NCBI GenBank assembly: GCA_963771595.1
Contig: CAVYUC010000028.1
Coordinates: 186,001-250,000 of the forward strand
Reading direction: 5' to 3'
From: CAVYUC01 sp963771595
Lineage (GTDB): Bacteria > Bacteroidota > Bacteroidia > Bacteroidales > Prolixibacteraceae
DNA: 64,000 bases
The notes under the pieces are model-generated. The model saw only the letters and a list, made by a program, of their open reading frames with translations. It was not told the origin of the DNA and did no database searches. Numbering within the stretch: the first letter of the stretch is position 1; every line of letters begins with the position of its first letter. The translations under genes were made by a program, and so were the position numbers. Positions 43,779 through 52,795 of this stretch are shown here, piece after piece.

Positions 43779-45146
43779 TTAAAAATAGATTTGAGTCTGA
43801 AGGATAAATTGCCCCTTATATTCATCAATCAATTGCCGTTCTTCAATTTTCCTGTAAATTGGGCGGGTGGAATATTGCAATGTCCATTTCATGTTATGTC
43901 CTTGCATCAGCAGGTTAGCGCCCACATCGTACTGAATGGATGCTTCATCCAGCGCTTCAAAATTTTTCCAGGTAAATGCGCCAAATGGCTGGAGCCGGGA
44001 GTTAAATACCTTCTCCGGCAGCAGATATCCCCACTCACCTCTCACTATGTGCCCGGTACCAACCTCCCATTCACTGTTTCCTGCTCCTTGCGGAAGGCTC
44101 AGATTTACCGATAGCTTTGACACGTTCATTTTGCTCATTGGACGCAGGTAATCAGGGCCAAAGAAATAATAGTAATACCCTAAATAAGAAGTGACAGCTC
44201 CATTATTGCGTAATGGCATGTCGAGGAAAAAATCAATGGCAGCCAGAAAAATATCACTCACTTTTGAGGGCGAATAAGCGGCAAATTGTTCAAGCAACTC
44301 CTCGTTCCCGGTCGAAATCAGCCAGCCGGCTAAAAAGGGATCAACCGTTGATAAATCCTTTTCGGCTTCCACCAGCATGGCTTCGGGATGATAGTAAAAA
44401 CCCGCTCCAACATTTAACATGCGTGCCCGCCCCAGGTTGTTCATTGTCATGTAAGGAAACAGGGTGTTTTCCTTGTCCAAAAACTGCCATTCGAAATAAC
44501 CTTTTACAGCCAGATTTTCGTTGATGCGTTCTGCGGTTACCGGCGTTGAAACACTATCAATTCCAAATTCGAAAGGTTTTACAACCGAAATGCGATAGTG
44601 CAGCTTTCCCAGAGTTCCTTTGGCATAAATTCCTAATTGCCGGCCCGCCTGATCAAAAGTTCCACCCACCGGATAAGCGAATCCGGGATTATCGACCACC
44701 AGGAATTCCAGCAATTTACTGTTGGTGTACCTCGAAATTCCATTCCAGGTATTTAATCCAAAACCCAGGTGAAACTTGTCTTTTACAAGAATATATTCGG
44801 TTTGTGCATTAAAAAGCGTCAGTCCCGGTTTTTTACCCGATCGGTAGGTTTGTCCGTCGTAACCAATTTGGGTATAAATGAACATCTTGTCCATCAAATA
44901 GGTATAGAAAATTAACCGGCTGCGGCGAATTCCCAGGTCAATGTCGCCATATTGCGCGGTTCCGTTAATATCCGGATTGTTCATGATGTACCGCGTCCAG
45001 ATTTGATTCACCATTACCATTCCTGCGTATGACGATTTATCTTCCGACAAATACCAGCGAAGGTTTGGTTTTTCCGGTTCGATTTGTGCCCATGCACGCG
45101 GAAAACAGCAAAAAATGATCAGAAATAAGGGAATGATTTTTTTCAT
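43779..45146 (-). CDS. Outer-membrane porin (phosphate-selective O/P-like)
   Basis: 455 residues from the ATG at 45146, which opens a signal peptide (KKIIPLFLIIFCCFPRAWAQ). Seen: barrel strands throughout, with YGDIDLGIRRSRLIFYTYLM, MFIYTQIGYDGQTYR, FHLGFGLNTWNGISRY and a terminal strand QFILQTQIYF ending in Phe, as expected of outer-membrane barrels. Known: porin families of this shape carry small anionic or polar solutes. It has no obvious operon partners. The trpB2 leader promoter starts just beyond its stop. Confidence 0.85.
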   Translation of the reverse strand: MKKIIPLFLIIFCCFPRAWAQIEPEKPNLRWYLSEDKSSYAGMVMVNQIWTRYIMNNPDINGTAQYGDIDLGIRRSRLIFYTYLMDKMFIYTQIGYDGQTYRSGKKPGLTLFNAQTEYILVKDKFHLGFGLNTWNGISRYTNSKLLEFLVVDNPGFAYPVGGTFDQAGRQLGIYAKGTLGKLHYRISVVKPFEFGIDSVSTPVTAERINENLAVKGYFEWQFLDKENTLFPYMTMNNLGRARMLNVGAGFYYHPEAMLVEAEKDLSTVDPFLAGWLISTGNEELLEQFAAYSPSKVSDIFLAAIDFFLDMPLRNNGAVTSYLGYYYYFFGPDYLRPMSKMNVSKLSVNLSLPQGAGNSEWEVGTGHIVRGEWGYLLPEKVFNSRLQPFGAFTWKNFEALDEASIQYDVGANLLMQGHNMKWTLQYSTRPIYRKIEERQLIDEYKGQFILQTQIYF

Positions 45147-45304
45147 AAAATTCCACATACCAGCGTCTTTTTATTTTATCAGAGTCAGGTTGAATCCGTA
45201 AAAATAGACATCAGCGGGAATCTAAACGAATATTCACCAAAAATAATTTCGAATGTAATACATTTTGAAACTGTTCAGGTGAATCCGCTAGACTACAGAA
45301 ATTT

Positions 45305-45339
45305 TGCCTCAAAGTCTCAAAGACGCGAAGGCACACGAA
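45305..45339. repeat. Intergenic AAAGACGCGAAGGC-type repeat
   Basis: CCTCAAAGTCTCAAAGACGC followed by GAAGGCACACGAA. From memory, variants of CAAAGACGCNAAGGC are a frequent intergenic repeat in this phylum. It lies just left of the insertion sequence. Confidence 0.4.
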
Positions 45340-45360
45340 ACAAAAAAGTCAGGCAGGATA

Positions 45361-45383
45361 TTAACCCATTTTGCAGCTAATCC
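45361..45383 (+). repeat. Left terminal inverted repeat of the IS1634-type element
   Basis: Begins TTAACCCATTTTGCAGC; pairs with 47521-47543 (19 of 23 positions). Confidence 0.75.
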
Positions 45384-47347
45384 GAACGTATATGTTGCTG
45401 CTCAATAAATTGGCAGTCGTCGAGTTCAGATTTGTGTACTACGGATTTTCGTTTTACAAATGGGGCATATTTATATCCTAGGGCATCATAAAATTGTCGC
45501 ACATGTTGGTTTGGCTCTGAGCAGCGGCGTATCATAATGACTTGGTCGTGTACGTTTTGTGCCAAAGTTGTAACTGCTTTTTGGGTGTTCATTGTGCGGA
45601 CAATCTCGCGCCAACCACTGTGAATACCTTTTTTCTTTAATTGGTGCCTCACAGTATTTACCAGCCAGTATGCCAGCAACCCCAGGTGTAGGTGGGCCAT
45701 CGTACTTTGGTCGTTTTGATGGTAGATGGGACGCAGGTCAAGGTCGGTTTTCAGCACCCTGAAAGTGGCTTCAATCTCCCGGATGGTATTGTAAAATTGC
45801 CATACGGTTTGCTCTGAAATGGCATCGATACAAGTGCGGAGAAAGTAAACACCACTTCGGGCATTAATGTCAACACCCTCTTTTACTGCCCATTTTATAG
45901 CCGTTACGGTTCTCTTTATTTCCTGTACCGGTTCTGTCCCTTTTCGTTTTCTTTTGGTGCGGACATCTTCTTTTATCTCCGTTTCAATATCAAAATATCG
46001 CCCAATGGAGGGATATTTTTGCTTTAGCCGACCGATACGCTGGTGCACTTTATCTTCCTGTTTTACGCCACCTTTCTTTGTCAGGCTGTCGGCTATTTTC
46101 TGTAGTTCGGCTTCAAAACGTGAGCGGAACTGCTCGTTCATCGAACGTTCTTTCAACTCTTTAGCGTGGCTTTCTACTTTGAGGTAATAGTCTGTATTAC
46201 GGCCCGATGTTACATGGCAAAGGTCTATTCTCTGTTTCTTATTGTCGGTAACCGTAACCGTTGTTGTGCCTGCCTTAATATGATAATCCTTCAGACTCGA
46301 ACGGCTCACACACATATAATTATAGCCCTTTTCCTTTATCATCTTCAAATTGTCATCTGTAGCAATCCCGGCATCAATGACGACAAGCGCTTTGCGGGCT
46401 GACACGGAGGTTTTGATTCGCAGTTTGTCAATCATTTCCTCCAAAGTCTTTGAATCGGACATATTCCCTTCCAGAATTGACGAGTATTTGATAAACCCTT
46501 CGGGATTGACTACCAGGGCAAGAACAACCAGTTTTGCATCGTTGCGTTTTTCTTTGCTACGCCCGTATTTGGCCAGGTTACTACCCTGTTTGCGGCCTTC
46601 GAAGTAGGTGTTGGTGAGGTCGTAAAGCATTATTTTATCCTCTATGTCAAACAGCTCGTTGGTTCGCACCGACAGGTGCTGTTCCAGTGCTTCTTTTTCG
46701 GCATAAAGTTTTTTTGAGATGGCATACAGCCGATCTTTGGTCACCCGTTCGATGTCATAACCGGTAACCTCGCACACCGATGAGTTTCCTTTTATCCAGC
46801 GTGTAGTTTCGAGTTCCGATGCCGGATAAACTGCCCGGCTGATAATATGGGTCAAGGCCAGTTTTATATCATCGCGGCCCCAGCCCCGGCGTTCTAAAAA
46901 AACGGCAATCTGCAACTGTCCGGTTGCCTGGTACGACATCCATTCAGCACCAATCTCCCGAACATCCTTGTTGCGGATACTGTTGATGTCAATGGCCTGT
47001 ATGTCTTTGCCGTTCCTGATTGCCTTTCTATCATTTTTTTCAACCGGTACATCAATACGTTTTTCGGCAATCATCAGGTTATAAAGCTTATCAACATAAT
47101 GGATTACCGTTGTATCATCAGTGAATGGCAACTCGAATAATGGGTTGTCGTAATTTTTAACTTTTGAGGTAAGTATTTTCTGGATAAGATTGAGTTGGTC
47201 GGTAGTCAATTCGTCCAGATAGCCTGCATTCAAAATAGTGCGGTGGCAAACCCTGTTATCGGAATTGCGGTAACTCTCCACTAAACGGTAGTAACCCGAA
47301 TAAACCCCTGTGGCAGGATTGGTGCGCATTGATACCTTGAAATACAT
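45377..47347 (-). CDS. IS1634-family DDE transposase
   Basis: 656 residues, full length. Seen: N-terminal DNA-binding region with YYRLVESYRN and VCHRTILNAGYLDEL; the DDE core with YDLTNTYFEGRKQGSNLAKY (first Asp), ALVVIDAGIATDDNLKMI (second Asp), and the C-terminal YNTIREIEATFRVLKTDLDLRPIYHQ (catalytic Glu of the Y-(2)-R-(3)-E(6)-K type signature). Between them is the usual beta-rich insertion. No internal stop, so it may be active. Confidence 0.95.
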   Translation of the reverse strand: MYFKVSMRTNPATGVYSGYYRLVESYRNSDNRVCHRTILNAGYLDELTTDQLNLIQKILTSKVKNYDNPLFELPFTDDTTVIHYVDKLYNLMIAEKRIDVPVEKNDRKAIRNGKDIQAIDINSIRNKDVREIGAEWMSYQATGQLQIAVFLERRGWGRDDIKLALTHIISRAVYPASELETTRWIKGNSSVCEVTGYDIERVTKDRLYAISKKLYAEKEALEQHLSVRTNELFDIEDKIMLYDLTNTYFEGRKQGSNLAKYGRSKEKRNDAKLVVLALVVNPEGFIKYSSILEGNMSDSKTLEEMIDKLRIKTSVSARKALVVIDAGIATDDNLKMIKEKGYNYMCVSRSSLKDYHIKAGTTTVTVTDNKKQRIDLCHVTSGRNTDYYLKVESHAKELKERSMNEQFRSRFEAELQKIADSLTKKGGVKQEDKVHQRIGRLKQKYPSIGRYFDIETEIKEDVRTKRKRKGTEPVQEIKRTVTAIKWAVKEGVDINARSGVYFLRTCIDAISEQTVWQFYNTIREIEATFRVLKTDLDLRPIYHQNDQSTMAHLHLGLLAYWLVNTVRHQLKKKGIHSGWREIVRTMNTQKAVTTLAQNVHDQVIMIRRCSEPNQHVRQFYDALGYKYAPFVKRKSVVHKSELDDCQFIEQQHIRSD

Positions 47348-47475
47348 GGCCGCAATTTAATACGCAATATGCTGATAACCAACACCCCCTTGTGGACTAC
47401 AAATGAAATTAAAAAACCACAGGAAATGAATATCAGATAGTTATAAAATGATTGACCAAAAAAAGGCCGCATTTT

Positions 47476-47499
47476 GCCTAAAAAAACTTCATTTTAGGC
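47476..47499. terminator. Hairpin inside the IS, upstream of the transposase gene
   Basis: Perfect 8-base arms GCCTAAAA / TTTTAGGC with an 8-base loop, placed between the right terminal repeat and the transposase start. Such hairpins can block read-through transcription from outside into the transposase gene. Confidence 0.5.
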
Positions 47500-47520
47500 T
47501 GTTTTTACCCTGATTTTATT

Positions 47521-47543
47521 GAATTGGCTGCAAGTTGGGTTAA
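47521..47543 (-). repeat. Right terminal inverted repeat of the IS1634-type element
   Basis: Reads GAATTGGCTGCAAGTTGGGT TAA on the plus strand, the complement of the left repeat with four differences. Confidence 0.75.
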
Positions 47544-47553
47544 ACAATATTTA

Positions 47554-47830
47554 TTATCCGGCTTTTGTAATGTCAATATCTTGTTCCACCCATTCCGAAA
47601 TTTGCTGCCAGTCGACATATCCAACGCGGATTTATATTTTGCTGAAGGGCTGCATCGGTATATTTTTTCCAGACTTCGAGCGCATCAGTTAGTTGTGTCA
47701 CCGCCTCATCCTGGTATTTTTTATCCCGGGTTTCACGAAAAAGTGCCAGGTTGGTTGCACCCGAAATTTTAAGCGAATAATATTTACCCAGCCACGCCAT
47801 CGTTTCGATATCGTGAAGTGTAAATTTCAA
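47554..47830 (-). pseudogene. C-terminal fragment of a large protein, possibly glycoside-hydrolase-like, frameshifted
   Basis: About 90 codons of a 3' gene end. The first frame reads DIETMAWLGKYYSLKISGAT and ends with DAALQQNINP; then, in another frame, VGYVDWQQISEWVEQDIDIT to the stop at 47554. The break fits a loss of about 14 bases around 47620-47640. The protein resembles, from memory, the C-terminus of large secreted Bacteroidota carbohydrate-active proteins, but the family is not certain. The N-terminal bulk is missing; the tRNA gene lies only 70 bases upstream and the IS 10 bases downstream. Confidence 0.6.
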
Positions 47831-47902
47831 TTCCCGATTGTTACAGGTTTTTTTGATTTGCCGGGAACAAGGTTTTTACCTATTTTTGCAGCCTTGAAAA
47901 AC

Positions 47903-47977
47903 GGTCCCATAGTTCAACGGATAGAATAGCAGTTTCCTAAACTGTAGATCTGGGTTCGATTCCCGGTGGGACTACCA
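47903..47977 (+). tRNA. tRNA-Arg (anticodon CCT)
   Basis: Acceptor GGTCCCA pairs with TGGGACT; D-arm region AGTTCAACGGATAGAAT; anticodon arm GCAGT-TTCCTAA-ACTGT with CCT as anticodon; T-arm with GGTTCGATTCC; discriminator A and encoded CCA. It reads AGG codons. It is flanked on both sides by gene remnants, consistent with use of the locus as an integration site. Confidence 0.95.
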
Positions 47978-47985
47978 TAAATTTA

Positions 47986-48253
47986 CGCATTCATTGCGAA
48001 AAATTTGATTACAACAGCCAGAAAAGTAAAAAAGAGCTAGTAAAACTTGCACATAGCCTGAACGACTTTCCCGAAAAGTTTTCCATTGAAGAAAATTTAA
48101 CCAATAAACCTGAAAATACCGATCAGTATCAAAATGAACGTACAAGATAACTTATGAAGTAACAGAAGAATACATAATCATTGTGACGTTTTCCACACCA
48201 GCCAACATCCTTCAAAAATAAAAAAGGTGCATAAAAAAAATCCTAAAGATTAA
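47986..48253 (+). pseudogene. Decayed RelE/ParE-family toxin gene
   Basis: No intact frame. Reading across two shifts gives KELVKLAHSLNDFPEKFSIE (to a stop at 48148-48150), then TYEVTEEYIIIVTF, then HTSQHPSKIKKVH. The order, with a PEKF-type turn, Y-E-V-T strand and F-H-T-S-x-H-P-S-K-I ending, matches the C-terminal two thirds of Bacteroidota RelE/ParE toxins. The start and any antitoxin gene are absent. It lies directly after tRNA-Arg. Confidence 0.6.
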
Positions 48254-48347
48254 ATCCCCAACCTCAGCACAATTTTTACATCAAGCTTTTTGCAGTTTTT
48301 TAGTATCCTGTGCATAAATTTCGGATATTGGAGACAACTTTAAAATT

Positions 48348-48821
48348 ATGAATGAAATTTTCCTTTTTACAGACGGAAGCGTAGACATTGCGACAAATAT
48401 TGGTTACGGCGCTTATGTTATGGTAACCAACTTTGAATTACCAGTGGAAACACTGAAAAAGCAGGTTAAAACCAAACGGTTTGAAAATACTTCTTCCACC
48501 CGGCTGGAACTGGAAACTTTGTTGTGGGCGCTCAACGATATTTCGGCAACCGGAAAAAAAATTACCATTTACACCGATTCCCAAAATATCGCCGGATTAA
48601 CTGCACGGCGTCTTCGGCTGGAGCAAAACAACTATCACTCGAAAAACAACCGGCTAATGAATAACCATGATTTGTACAGGGAATTTTTCAGCACAACAGA
48701 TTCACTGGATTGCGAATTTATCAAAGTCCGCGGACATCAGCCCACCATTCAAAAAGATAAAATCCACCGGTTATTTACACTCGTGGATAAAGCATCGCGA
48801 AAGGCGCTGCGAAACAAGTAA
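48348..48821 (+). CDS. Ribonuclease H family protein
   Basis: 157 residues. RNase HI-like fold that cuts the RNA strand of hybrids. Seen: FLFTDGSVD (first Asp at residue 9), TSSTRLELETLLWALND (catalytic Glu), TIYTDSQNIAGL (second Asp), and a C-terminal LVDKASRKAL (fourth acidic residue). The substrate-binding basic protrusion of E. coli RNase HI is reduced. Alone in its unit. It could be the main RNase HI or an accessory version. Confidence 0.88.
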   Translation: MNEIFLFTDGSVDIATNIGYGAYVMVTNFELPVETLKKQVKTKRFENTSSTRLELETLLWALNDISATGKKITIYTDSQNIAGLTARRLRLEQNNYHSKNNRLMNNHDLYREFFSTTDSLDCEFIKVRGHQPTIQKDKIHRLFTLVDKASRKALRNK

Positions 48822-48903
48822 GAACCGGTCGAACAGGCGTTCTTTGCCGTAAATTGCAATTTTAATTTGGAAGATTCGGGTAAATATGCTTACATTTTAA
48901 AAC

Positions 48904-49578
48904 ATGAAGCAAAACCGGCTTTTTGCCATTGGAGATATTCACGGTTGTTTTCAACCGCTAAAAACACTGGTCGAAGATAAAATCGGGCTGAATAAAAGTG
49001 ATACGCTGGTTTTGCTTGGCGATTATATTGACAGGGGCCCTCAGGTGAAGGAAGTGATTGATTTTATTATGCTTCTCAGACAGCAGGGATACAGGATTGT
49101 AACATTGAAGGGCAATCACGAAGACATGATGCTGAAAACTTATGAAAATAAGGCGAATCTCCGGCTTTGGTTTTACAACGGTGGCAAAACCACTATGAAA
49201 AGTTTCGGATTGCGGGCGGTTAAAAACTTTCCCCCCGAATACATTGCTTTTTTTAAAAACCTTGAATACTATTATTCCGAAGAAAATTATCTTTTTGTCC
49301 ATGCCGGTTTCAATGATTCAGCAATCCATCCTTTTGCCGATAAACACACCATGATGTGGGAATGCCTGGATCAATATTCACATCCTGAATTAAAAGATAA
49401 AACCATTATTCACGGACACTGTGCCATCACTGCCCGTGAATTTGACGAACGCCTGGAAACCAATCCGAAGGTTATAGATTTAGACACGGGCTGCGTTTAT
49501 CATGAATATCCGGGTTTTGGAAACCTGACTTCCATTGAACTTCACAGCCGGCAGGTATTCAGGGTAAAATATGAATAA
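48904..49578 (+). CDS. Metallophosphoesterase (PrpA/PrpB-like serine/threonine phosphatase)
   Basis: 224 residues. Seen: the dinuclear metal motifs AIGDIHGCF (residues 8-16), LLGDYIDRGPQV (near 38), LKGNHEDMML (near 68), then VHAGF near 138 and IIHGHCA near 177. Known: this group includes protein phosphatases and ApaH-like dinucleotide hydrolases; the short size fits PrpA/PrpB types. No neighbouring kinase is seen. Confidence 0.92.
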   Translation: MKQNRLFAIGDIHGCFQPLKTLVEDKIGLNKSDTLVLLGDYIDRGPQVKEVIDFIMLLRQQGYRIVTLKGNHEDMMLKTYENKANLRLWFYNGGKTTMKSFGLRAVKNFPPEYIAFFKNLEYYYSEENYLFVHAGFNDSAIHPFADKHTMMWECLDQYSHPELKDKTIIHGHCAITAREFDERLETNPKVIDLDTGCVYHEYPGFGNLTSIELHSRQVFRVKYE

Positions 49579-49602
49579 CGAAATACAGTTCACACACTGC
49601 TG

Positions 49603-49854
49603 TTATTTGTCCCATTTTAAAAATAGATCCGCCAGTTGCGGATGTATTTCATTGGCCAGTAACAGTGCAAGTTCCTCATCATTTAATGTTTCCGTTTGCT
49701 TTTTAAATGTCACCCACATTTTATTAAGCATTTCATCACCTGCAATCCCATAAAGTTCAGCGGCTTTATTAATGAACCTGCACTGATACCAGCCGTAATT
49801 CTGCGGATAATTTTGGACAAGTTCTATATACTTTTTTTCAAAAGCGGATATACT
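49603..49854 (-). pseudogene. Startless gene remnant
   Basis: An open frame of about 83 codons on the minus strand, bounded upstream by a stop at 49855-49857 and with no usual start codon for most of its length. It reads FEKKYIELVQNYPQNYGWYQ and continues INKAAELYGIAGDEM, ending HPQLADLFLKWDK. It looks like protein sequence but the family is not recognised. Probably the 3' end of a deleted gene. Confidence 0.5.
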
Positions 49855-49927
49855 TTACCAGGAACAAAAAAAATAACCTGCCAGTATGTTGACAAGTTAT
49901 TCAGTTCCTAACCCCGTTATTTTAGTT

Positions 49928-50572
49928 CTATAAAATTATATTTTCATCTTCCAATTGATCGATAATTTCTTCTGCAAAGTCATCAGAAAAGTTTTGTAAA
50001 TCTTCAGGATTGTAAGTCCGGCTTTGAGCCGACCAAACCAATTCTTCCGTTTCGGCATCATACAGATTTGTTTCCATGAAATACACCTTATCCTGCGTGT
50101 AATAACCAGGTGTTCCTACCTGCGGATACCAGTAATTGTAATAGTCCCAAAATGTTCCGTAATAGCCGTTGTAAGCCAGCGGTGAATAGGCAGGTGTTGT
50201 GCCCGGGACAAAACGTGTTTCGGTGTTTTTATCAATTATACTAACGGTTAAAATTGCATCTGTTCCTTCATCGCGGATAGTATTCAGCATTTCTTCCTGT
50301 TGTTTATTGTCATTAATAATTTCCGATGAAATTTTATTCATGCTTTGTTCTGCATCCACACCTTCTTCTCTCAGGTTTTGAACCATTTCATTTTCAATGG
50401 TGAATTTTGAATTTTCGGAAGAAGTAAGAGCTGCAACCATTATATCATCATAGGTTTTTTCCTGATTGTCTTTATTCCAGGTGCCGGTTACAACTGTTGA
50501 TGGTCCTGAACAGGAGTATGAAAATAAAAGTAAAGAACTTAATAAAAGAGATAAATTTCTAATCAATTTCAT
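49928..50572 (-). CDS. Lipoprotein, DUF4136-like
   Basis: 214 residues. Seen: lipoprotein signal ending SYSCSG, then a domain with TYDDIMVAALTSSENSKFTI, DAILTVSIIDKNTETRFV, a Tyr/Gly/Pro-rich insertion (YNGYYGTFWDYYNYWYPQVG) and a C-terminal YFMETNLYDAETEELVWSAQ. Known: the last element is typical of DUF4136-type lipoproteins; the N-terminal half is less clear. No operon partner. Function unknown. Confidence 0.75.
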   Translation of the reverse strand: MKLIRNLSLLLSSLLLFSYSCSGPSTVVTGTWNKDNQEKTYDDIMVAALTSSENSKFTIENEMVQNLREEGVDAEQSMNKISSEIINDNKQQEEMLNTIRDEGTDAILTVSIIDKNTETRFVPGTTPAYSPLAYNGYYGTFWDYYNYWYPQVGTPGYYTQDKVYFMETNLYDAETEELVWSAQSRTYNPEDLQNFSDDFAEEIIDQLEDENIIL

Positions 50573-50867
50573 ATCGTAAAATTTTTAAGGTTAAACATGT
50601 TTTCAATACAGGTAAAATTTCCAATTCCATGCCAGTTTTCGGCTTAATAATGCTCTGTTGACCATGAACAGCGCCGTTAACACCCGGTAATGAATTTTTT
50701 CGGTGTTGCCGGAACGTGTATTTTCTACACAACACATTGAGAAATATCAGAGACTACTCATCCTGAAAAACAAAAAAGTTACTGCAACATCATTGGCGGA
50801 CTGGTGGTTTTTTTTGAACCGGCAGAATAATTCTTACTTTTAAAACTTTAAAAATGATATCCTGAAA

Positions 50868-51851
50868 ATGATGAGAAAAGGAGTCTTACTGATACTGTTT
50901 TTGCTGTTGCTTGTTCAGGCAGAATCTCAACCGCTAAAAATTATTTTTGATTCCGATATGGAATCTGATGTGGATGATGTAGCAGCACTCGCCATGCTTC
51001 ATGGTTTTTCAAGACGCGGCGAAGCAGAAATTCTGGCAACCATCAGTTCAAGCTTGAATCCCTGGTCGGCACCAACCATCGATGCTATCAATACCTATTT
51101 CGGAAAACCCGACATTCCCATCGGAAATGTTAAAACCTTTGGTGTTTACCGGAATTCCAAATATGCGCGAATCATTTCAGAAAAATACCCGCAGGATATT
51201 CAATTGGGCGAAAATGCACCGGATGCAGTAGCTGTTTACCGCCAGATTCTAAGTCAGCAACCGGATAGCAGCGTAACAATTGTTACAGTAGGTTATCTTT
51301 CCAATCTCTATGATTTAATGCAAAGCCCTGCAGATAAATTCAGTCCGCTTCCCGGGCTGGAGTTGGTGAAAAAAAAAGTAAAACATCTGGTTTGCATGGG
51401 AGGCCGCTATCCGCTTCAGGAAGACCCGGGACGATGGGGCAATTTTAAACCCGATCCACGTGCCATTCGATATGTTGCCAAACAATGGCCAACCAATATC
51501 ATTTTTACTGCAGGCGGTGCTTTTGCCGATTTTGTTCCCACAGGAAAAATTTTGTTCTTGCCGGAGAATAAAAACCAAAATCCGGTTAGTGAAGCCTATC
51601 AAATTTTTTTAAAAAGCTGGAACCGCAACTGGCATCACAGCGCCGATTTAATTGCAGTTTATGTGGCCGTTAAAGGACCCGAACCTTATTTCAATTTAAT
51701 TGAACGCGGATACAACCATATTTTCGAAAATGGAACCAACGTTTGGCGCAGGGAGCCGGATAACCCGAATCACTCTATAGTTGCAGAATTTTCGGAGGAG
51801 ACCAATCCGGCTGAAGTGGCTGCCCGATTTGATGAACTTCTTGTAAAATAG
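50868..51851 (+). CDS. Secreted inosine-uridine preferring nucleoside hydrolase
   Basis: 327 residues. Splits N-glycosidic bonds of nucleosides. Seen: signal peptide (KGVLLILFLLLLVQAESQ), the calcium-binding aspartate cluster IIFDSDMESDVDDVAALAML near residue 28, TIVTVGYLSNLYDLM, and a C-terminal motif SADLIAVYVAV carrying the fourth Asp. The signal peptide implies use of exogenous nucleosides in the periplasm. It stands alone. Confidence 0.92.
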   Translation: MMRKGVLLILFLLLLVQAESQPLKIIFDSDMESDVDDVAALAMLHGFSRRGEAEILATISSSLNPWSAPTIDAINTYFGKPDIPIGNVKTFGVYRNSKYARIISEKYPQDIQLGENAPDAVAVYRQILSQQPDSSVTIVTVGYLSNLYDLMQSPADKFSPLPGLELVKKKVKHLVCMGGRYPLQEDPGRWGNFKPDPRAIRYVAKQWPTNIIFTAGGAFADFVPTGKILFLPENKNQNPVSEAYQIFLKSWNRNWHHSADLIAVYVAVKGPEPYFNLIERGYNHIFENGTNVWRREPDNPNHSIVAEFSEETNPAEVAARFDELLVK

Positions 51852-51973
51852 GCCCTTCAAAACATTTGGCAACCTTCAGGCTGATCTTAAAGTTATTTAA
51901 CATCTTTTGAATACAGATTTATGCTAACTTTTGAAACAGAAACCTTTATCTTTAAACATTAAATCAGGAGATT

Positions 51974-52744
51974 ATGGATTCCAAAAAAGAACGATATAAA
52001 AAATCGCTGGCAGATCTGGCAAAAAGCGACAGGTTTATTCCGGGAATTTACAACTATTGCGACCGCTGGTGCGAAAGATGCATCCTGACCAATAAATGCC
52101 TGGTTTATGCCCACGAGCAGGAAATAAAAACAGATTCCGGAGATCCCGAAGCCAATGATATGAACAACAAAAAGTTTTGGGATCAAATCCGGTTGTCGTT
52201 CGAAGTGATGTTTGAAATGATACAGGAAGATGCTGAACGGCTGGGTATTGATTTAAACAATATGCCTGATTTACCCTTGCCCGAAGACGTGGAATATCCT
52301 GTTGAAAAGCTGGCAAATGAATATGGTTTTGCCATGCACAACTGGTTAAAGGAAAACAAAGAAATTTTGAACGAAAAAGCTGAACAAATACAGTTGATTA
52401 ACAATAAAACTGATGCAGTAAAACTTGCCGATGCCTGGGAAGTTGTTCAATGGTACAGTTTTTTTATTTCCGCCAAAGTACATCGGGCACATTTTGATTT
52501 AAATGAACGGCAAAACGAAAAAGAAGATGAAGATTCTGTTTTTTCAGACAACCTGGGTTCAGCCAAAATAGCCATCATTGCAATCGATCGCTCCATCAAT
52601 GCGCTGTCGGTACTTTATTCGGTACTAAAAGATCAGGAAGATGAAATCCTGAATTTTCTGGCCCGGTTATCGGCAATAAAAAAGCAAATGCTTGTCCGAT
52701 TTCCCACAGTAGATCAGTTTAAACGGCCGGGATTTGATGATTAA
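51974..52744 (+). CDS. Uncharacterised protein with an N-terminal CX3CX2CX5C motif
   Basis: 256 residues, no signal peptide. Seen: YNYCDRWCERCILTNKCLVY near residue 28, four Cys in a CX3CX2CX5C pattern followed by a mostly helical, acidic protein (NKKFWDQIRLSFEVMFEMIQ, ADAWEVVQWYSFFISAKVHR, LGSAKIAIIAIDRSINAL). Known: similar CDRWCERC proteins occur in several phyla without known function, as far as I can recall. Inferred: zinc or iron-sulfur site. The motif looks like a radical SAM motif, but there is no TIM-barrel sequence after it. It is 51 bases ahead of the DUF2797 gene, likely co-transcribed. Confidence 0.7.
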   Translation: MDSKKERYKKSLADLAKSDRFIPGIYNYCDRWCERCILTNKCLVYAHEQEIKTDSGDPEANDMNNKKFWDQIRLSFEVMFEMIQEDAERLGIDLNNMPDLPLPEDVEYPVEKLANEYGFAMHNWLKENKEILNEKAEQIQLINNKTDAVKLADAWEVVQWYSFFISAKVHRAHFDLNERQNEKEDEDSVFSDNLGSAKIAIIAIDRSINALSVLYSVLKDQEDEILNFLARLSAIKKQMLVRFPTVDQFKRPGFDD

Positions 52745-52795
52745 AGCAAAACCGTTATCTTCCCGAAGTAAAATTGTCTGAAATAATTACTTTTT

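Larger units (their letters stand above)
45361..47543. mobile_element. IS1634-family insertion sequence, apparently complete
   Basis: 2183 bases with terminal inverted repeats of 23 bases, 19 matching: TTAACCCATTTTGCAGCTAATCC on the left and TTAACCCAACTTGCAGCCAATTC read inward from the right. One full-length transposase gene on the minus strand, whose stop lies inside the left repeat. No matching target duplication is visible (left flank AGGATA, right flank ACAATA), so an exchange or deletion at one end after insertion is possible. Confidence 0.85.

Noticed and set aside
45867..46607. Plus-strand open frames inside the transposase gene
   Set aside because: Antisense shadows of an intact DDE transposase.
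51974..52744. A radical SAM enzyme because of the CX3CX2C motif
   Set aside because: A further Cys follows closely and the rest is helical, without the barrel or SAM-binding motifs.
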